From Hyphomicrobiales bacterium (GTDB lineage Bacteria > Pseudomonadota > Alphaproteobacteria > Rhizobiales > Aestuariivirgaceae), in assembly GCA_016185245.1 (NCBI GenBank), contig JACPNZ010000046.1:1-37267 (forward strand): DNA of 37,267 nt, given 5' to 3'. The position numbers were made by a program, and so were the translations under genes. Below the pieces are notes generated by a model. The model made no database searches. It had not been told where the DNA came from and worked only from the letters and a program-made list of their open reading frames with translations. Position 1 is the first letter of the stretch, and each line of letters starts with the position of its first letter. Positions 33,930 through 37,267 of this stretch are shown here, one piece after another.

Positions 33930-34229
33930 TTACCCCTTGGCCGGCGCCGCCGGAGCGGCGGCTTTCTTGTCGGCGGCCGAATGGCTGCGGAAGGTGCGGG
34001 TCGGCGCGAACTCGCCGAGCTTGTGGCCGACCATGTCCTCCGACACCAGCACCGGAATGAACTTGTTGCCGTTGTGCACCTGGAACATCAGGCCGACGAA
34101 CTGCGGCAGGATGGTCGAGCGCCGGCTCCACGTCTTGATCGCCTGATTGCGCCCGGAATTGCGGGCGGTCTCGGCCTTCTTCAGGATATACCCGTCGACG
34201 AACGGGCCTTTCCACAGCGAACGTGCCAC
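33930..34229 (-). CDS. rpsS: 30S ribosomal protein S19
   Basis: 99 residues. [20 protein letters not shown], then [40 protein letters not shown] and [20 protein letters not shown] are the S19 core. The last residues [10 protein letters not shown] form a short Ala/Pro tail. S19 pairs with S13 in the head. It has 10 bases to rplB upstream and three to rplV. Confidence 0.98.
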   Translation of the reverse strand: MARSLWKGPFVDGYILKKAETARNSGRNQAIKTWSRRSTILPQFVGLMFQVHNGNKFIPVLVSEDMVGHKLGEFAPTRTFRSHSAADKKAAAPAAPAKG

Positions 34230-34239
34230 GTGCTACCTC

Positions 34240-35070
34240 TTACTGCGTCTTCTTGCGATCGTGCCTGGAGCGCACGATGAACTTCTGGGTTGACTTGTTC
34301 TTGCGGGTCTTCTTGCCCTTGGTCGGCTGACCCCAGGGGGTGGCCCAGTGCTTGCCGCCGTTGGTGCGGCCGCCGTTGGGGTGGTCGACCGGGTTCCTGG
34401 CGATGCCGCGCGACACCGGCCGGAAGCCCTTCCAGCGATTGCGGCCGGCCTTGCCGATCACCTCGTTGACGTGATCGGGATTGGAGACGGCCCCGATCGA
34501 GGCCATGCAGGTGGCGTTGACCATGCGGGTCTCGCCCGACTTGAGCTTGAGGAGCACATAGCCCTGGTCGCGGCCGGCGACCATGGCATAGGTACCGGCG
34601 GCGCGGGCGAGCGCCCCGCCGCTTCCCGGCTTGGTCTCGATATTGTGGACGATGGTGCCGACCGGGATCGCGCCCAGCGGCATGGCGTTGCCGGGCTTCA
34701 CGTCGACCGAGGCACCCGCCACCACCGTGTCGCCCACCCCTAAGCGCTGCGGCGCCAGAATGTAGGACAGCTCGCCGTCGGCATATTTGACCAGGGCGAT
34801 GAAGGCGGTGCGGTTCGGGTCATATTCCAGGCGCTCGACGGTCGCTGCCACATCGTGCTTGGTGCGGCGGAAATCGACCAAGCGATAGGCCGACTTGTGG
34901 CCGCCGCCCTTCCTCCGCGAGGTGATGCGGCCGGTATTGCCGCGGCCGCCATGGCTGTTCTGGCCCTCGACCAGGGCCTTGACCGGCTTGCCCTTCCACA
35001 GATGGCTGCGGTCCACCTGGATCAGGTGGCGGCGGCCGGCGCTGGTGGGGTTGAATGTCCTGAGTGCCAT
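34240..35070 (-). CDS. rplB: 50S ribosomal protein L2
   Basis: 276 residues. [20 protein letters not shown], the RNA-binding region [40 protein letters not shown], and the C-terminal [20 protein letters not shown] loop that approaches the peptidyl transferase centre (histidine in VDHP). The basic end is [20 protein letters not shown]. Standard length. It has 10-base gaps on each side. Confidence 0.98.
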   Translation of the reverse strand: MALRTFNPTSAGRRHLIQVDRSHLWKGKPVKALVEGQNSHGGRGNTGRITSRRKGGGHKSAYRLVDFRRTKHDVAATVERLEYDPNRTAFIALVKYADGELSYILAPQRLGVGDTVVAGASVDVKPGNAMPLGAIPVGTIVHNIETKPGSGGALARAAGTYAMVAGRDQGYVLLKLKSGETRMVNATCMASIGAVSNPDHVNEVIGKAGRNRWKGFRPVSRGIARNPVDHPNGGRTNGGKHWATPWGQPTKGKKTRKNKSTQKFIVRSRHDRKKTQ

Positions 35071-35080
35071 TGTTCTTACC

Positions 35081-35374
35081 TCACAGCCCTGTCGTAACGT
35101 CGAGCCGCTGGCCCTCTTCGAGGGTCACATAGGCCTTCTTGACGTCGCTCAGTATCGCCGGCTGGCCCTTGAAGCGCCGGCTCTTGCCCTTGCGGATCAG
35201 CGTATTGACCGCCTTCACCTTGACGCCGAACAGGCCCTCGACGGCCTTCTTGATCGCCGGCTTGGTGGCCGTGCGGGCGACGTTGAAGACCACCTGATTG
35301 TGCGCCGAGACCATGGTGCCCTTCTCGGTGATCGCCGGGCTCTTGATAATGTCGTAGTAATGTTCCTTGCTCAT
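35081..35374 (-). CDS. rplW: 50S ribosomal protein L23
   Basis: 97 residues. [20 protein letters not shown], then [40 protein letters not shown] and [20 protein letters not shown] form the complete L23. It is the main tunnel-exit docking point for trigger factor and SRP. The ATG overlaps the rplD stop by four bases. Confidence 0.98.
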   Translation of the reverse strand: MSKEHYYDIIKSPAITEKGTMVSAHNQVVFNVARTATKPAIKKAVEGLFGVKVKAVNTLIRKGKSRRFKGQPAILSDVKKAYVTLEEGQRLDVTTGL

Positions 35375-35991
35375 TTGAACCGCGCCTCCAGGGCTTCGAC
35401 CGCCGCTTTGGTCAAGACCAGTTTCTTGCGGCGCAGGATGTCGTAGACATTGATGCCGGCGATCGGCAGCACGTCGATATTGGGAATGCCGCGGGCGGCC
35501 CGGGCGAAGCCCTCGTTGACCATGGCGCCGTCGATGATCAGCGCATTGGTCAGGCCGAGCTTCGCGAAGGCCTGAACCAGCGCCTTGGTCTTGCCGCCGG
35601 CCACTTCCGCCTTGTCGAGAACGATGAGCGAGGCGTCCTTCACCTTGCTCGACAGGGCATGGCGCAAGCCAAGGGCTCTGATCTTCTTGTTGAGGGCGGT
35701 CTCATGGCTGCGGAAGCGGGGGCCAAAGGCTTTGCCGCCGCCGATGAAGATGCCGGCCTTGCGCGAGCCGTGACGGGCCGTGCCGCCGCCCTTCTGGTTG
35801 CCGAGCTTCTTGGTGGTGCGATTGATCTCGCCGCGCGACCTGGCCTGGTGGGTGCCGGCCTGGCGCTTGTTGAGCTGCCACTGCACCACCCGGTGGATGA
35901 TGTCGGCGCGTGGGCTTAGCCCGAAGATGTGGTCGGCGAGCTCGAGACTGCCGGCCTTGACCGCGTCAATTGTATGGATGTCGGTTTTCAT
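35371..35991 (-). CDS. rplD: 50S ribosomal protein L4
   Basis: 206 residues. The tunnel-lining loop is intact: [20 protein letters not shown], then [20 protein letters not shown] and [20 protein letters not shown]. The C-terminal half has [20 protein letters not shown]. In E. coli L4 also represses the S10 operon through the leader upstream of rpsJ. Here tuf directly precedes rpsJ, so any such leader must lie elsewhere. It starts five bases after rplC. Confidence 0.98.
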   Translation of the reverse strand: MKTDIHTIDAVKAGSLELADHIFGLSPRADIIHRVVQWQLNKRQAGTHQARSRGEINRTTKKLGNQKGGGTARHGSRKAGIFIGGGKAFGPRFRSHETALNKKIRALGLRHALSSKVKDASLIVLDKAEVAGGKTKALVQAFAKLGLTNALIIDGAMVNEGFARAARGIPNIDVLPIAGINVYDILRRKKLVLTKAAVEALEARFK

Positions 35992-35996
35992 CGTGC

Positions 35997-36704
35997 TCAG
36001 CCCTCAACTTTCGCCGGAGCCGCTTCCGGCAGCACCTTGAAGGCGCCCGGCTTCGGCGCCCCGTCCGGCAGCTTGCGCTTCACTGCATCGCGCACCGAAA
36101 CCCAGCCGCCCTTGACGCCGGGCACCGCCCCGCGCACCAGAATGAGGCCGCGCTCCTTGTCGGTCTTGACCACCACAATGTTGAGCGTGGTCACCGTCTC
36201 GGCCCCCAGATGGCCCGGCATCTTCTTGTTCTTGAACACCTTGCCCGGGTCCTGGCGGTTGCCGGTGGAACCGATCGAGCGGTGGCTGACCGAAACGCCG
36301 TGGGTGGCGCGAAGGCCGGAGAAGTTCCAGCGCTTCATGCCGCCGGCGAAACCCTTGCCGATGGTCGTGCCGGTCACGTCGACGAACTGGCCGGGAACGA
36401 AATGATCGACGGTGATCTCGGCGCCGACCGGAATGGTGTTTTCGGGAGACACCCGGAACTCCTGTAGCTTGCGCTTGGGCTCCACCTTGGCGGCGGCGAA
36501 ATGACCGCGCTCGGCCTTGCTCAGCCGCTTGATCTTGGGCGCGCCGACGCCAAGCTGCACCGCCGTGTAGCCGTGCTTCTCCTTGGTCTTCTGGGCAACG
36601 ACCTGACAATAGTCGACCTTCAGCACGGTGACCGGAACCTGGGTTCCCTCCTCCGTGTAGATCCTTGTCATTCCCAGTTTCTGCGCGATGAGGCCAGAAC
36701 GCAT
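35997..36704 (-). CDS. rplC: 50S ribosomal protein L3
   Basis: 235 residues. [40 protein letters not shown] and the signature [20 protein letters not shown] then [20 protein letters not shown] with [11 protein letters not shown] are present. L3 starts large-subunit assembly and its central loop reaches the peptidyl transferase centre. The last 20 or so residues ([11 protein letters not shown]) are an Ala/Pro/Glu tail beyond E. coli length. It lies 77 bases downstream of rpsJ with a perfect hairpin between. Confidence 0.98.
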   Translation of the reverse strand: MRSGLIAQKLGMTRIYTEEGTQVPVTVLKVDYCQVVAQKTKEKHGYTAVQLGVGAPKIKRLSKAERGHFAAAKVEPKRKLQEFRVSPENTIPVGAEITVDHFVPGQFVDVTGTTIGKGFAGGMKRWNFSGLRATHGVSVSHRSIGSTGNRQDPGKVFKNKKMPGHLGAETVTTLNIVVVKTDKERGLILVRGAVPGVKGGWVSVRDAVKRKLPDGAPKPGAFKVLPEAAPAKVEG

Positions 36705-36748
36705 CGCTTCACTCCTCGTAGGCTCGTTAATCCGGCGCGTTTGCCTTT

Positions 36749-36772
36749 CGGCGAAGTGGAATCACTTCGCCG
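36749..36772 (-). other. perfect 10-bp hairpin between rpsJ and rplC
   Basis: CGGCGAAGTG (36749-36758) and CACTTCGCCG (36763-36772) pair over a 4-base loop, in the 77-base gap that is the longest in the S10 section. The rpsJ stop is nine bases away. No T-run follows on the minus strand, so it is not a classical terminator. It could stabilise the tuf-rpsJ message, attenuate partly, or bind a regulator. Confidence 0.6.
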
Positions 36773-36781
36773 GGAAGCGCG

Positions 36782-37090
36782 CTAGAGCTTGATTTCAACA
36801 TCGACACCGGCAGCCAGATCGAGCTTCATCAGCGCATCGACTGTCTGCGGTGTCGGATCGACGATATCCAGAAGACGCCGGTGCGTCCGTATCTCGAACT
36901 GTTCGCGGCTCTTCTTGTCCACATGCGGCGAGCGGTTCACGGTGAACTTCTCGATGCGGGTGGGCAACGGCACGGGTCCGCGCACTTGCGCCCCCGTGCG
37001 CTTGGCCGTGTTCACGATCTCCTTGGTCGACGTATCGAGGATGCGATGGTCGAACGCTTTGAGACGGATACGGATGTTTTGGCGTTGCAT
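36782..37090 (-). CDS. rpsJ: 30S ribosomal protein S10 (NusE)
   Basis: 102 residues from ATG 37090. [60 protein letters not shown] and [20 protein letters not shown] are near-invariant. S10 also acts as NusE in antitermination with NusB. A frame extension of six codons to 37108 would overlap tuf and is rejected because ATG 37090 gives the family's exact length. It begins 14 bases after the tuf stop. Confidence 0.98.
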   Translation of the reverse strand: MQRQNIRIRLKAFDHRILDTSTKEIVNTAKRTGAQVRGPVPLPTRIEKFTVNRSPHVDKKSREQFEIRTHRRLLDIVDPTPQTVDALMKLDLAAGVDVEIKL

Positions 37091-37104
37091 CTTCTGTCCA
37101 GTCC

Positions 37105-37267
<163 letters not shown>

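Overview
The window looks like a chromosomal segment of a GC-rich alphaproteobacterium, most likely of the Hyphomicrobiales (Rhizobiales) or close to it. The support is the gene order secY-adk-rpsM-rpsK-rpoA-rplQ inside a complete S10-spc-alpha ribosomal cluster, the cysG-DUF2849-cysI-DUF934-cysH sulfite-reduction operon, an arsC-aquaporin pair, and UgpC-type and PotD-type ABC components. This is a judgement from gene content and protein wording, not from a database search. No tRNA, rRNA, CRISPR array, insertion sequence or prophage was seen.

Layout. (1) 1-3260 is a decayed galactoside-utilisation locus: the 3' stub of an EamA transporter (minus strand) abuts the 3' stub of a GH36 alpha-galactosidase. 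That is followed by a UgpC/MalK-type ATPase that has lost its Walker A core by a 19-base deletion, and a GH42 beta-galactosidase with two frameshifts and a missing 3' end. (2) 3262-8350 holds a class III aminotransferase, divergent from an operon of a sugar-dehydrogenase-like SDR, a PotD-like binding protein and two PotB/PotC-like permeases. No ATPase accompanies this transporter. (3) 8363-12293 (minus) holds a type I secretion ABC exporter and HlyD adaptor, followed by two small envelope proteins (DUF883-like and DUF1469-like). (4) 12497-16258 is metabolic: a DenD-like dehydrogenase, an aquaporin plus arsenate reductase pair, an EamA exporter and an HD-domain protein.

(5) 16261-21936 is assimilatory sulfate reduction. 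An XRE-cupin regulator resembling E. coli SutR diverges from ferredoxin, siroheme synthase with a shrunken methyltransferase half, DUF2849, sulfite reductase CysI, DUF934, APS reductase CysH and DUF2061. The shared control region carries face-to-face promoters over a GTTCG-N6-CGAAC dyad, which suggests that the XRE-cupin protein controls sulfur assimilation here. (6) 21945-22667 is a LuxR-type regulator with an autoinducer-binding domain and no luxI in view.

(7) 22838-37267 (minus) is tuf(partial)-rpsJ-rplC-rplD-rplW-rplB-rpsS-rplV-rpsC-rplP-rpmC-rpsQ-rplN-rplX-rplE-rpsN-rpsH-rplF-rplR-rpsE-rpmD-rplO-secY-adk-rpsM-rpsK-rpoA-rplQ, ending in a hairpin terminator near 22790. The genes are tightly packed. 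The exceptions are 77 bases between rpsJ and rplC with a perfect hairpin, 198 bases upstream of rpsM with a promoter-like sequence and a folded leader, and 103 bases between rpsK and rpoA. Ribosomal protein L5 carries an unusual Lys/Ala-rich N-terminal extension.

I found no convincing wholly new system. The best leads are the XRE-cupin/cys control region, the truncated CysG, the L5 extension, and the two-ended deletion scars around the dead galactoside locus.
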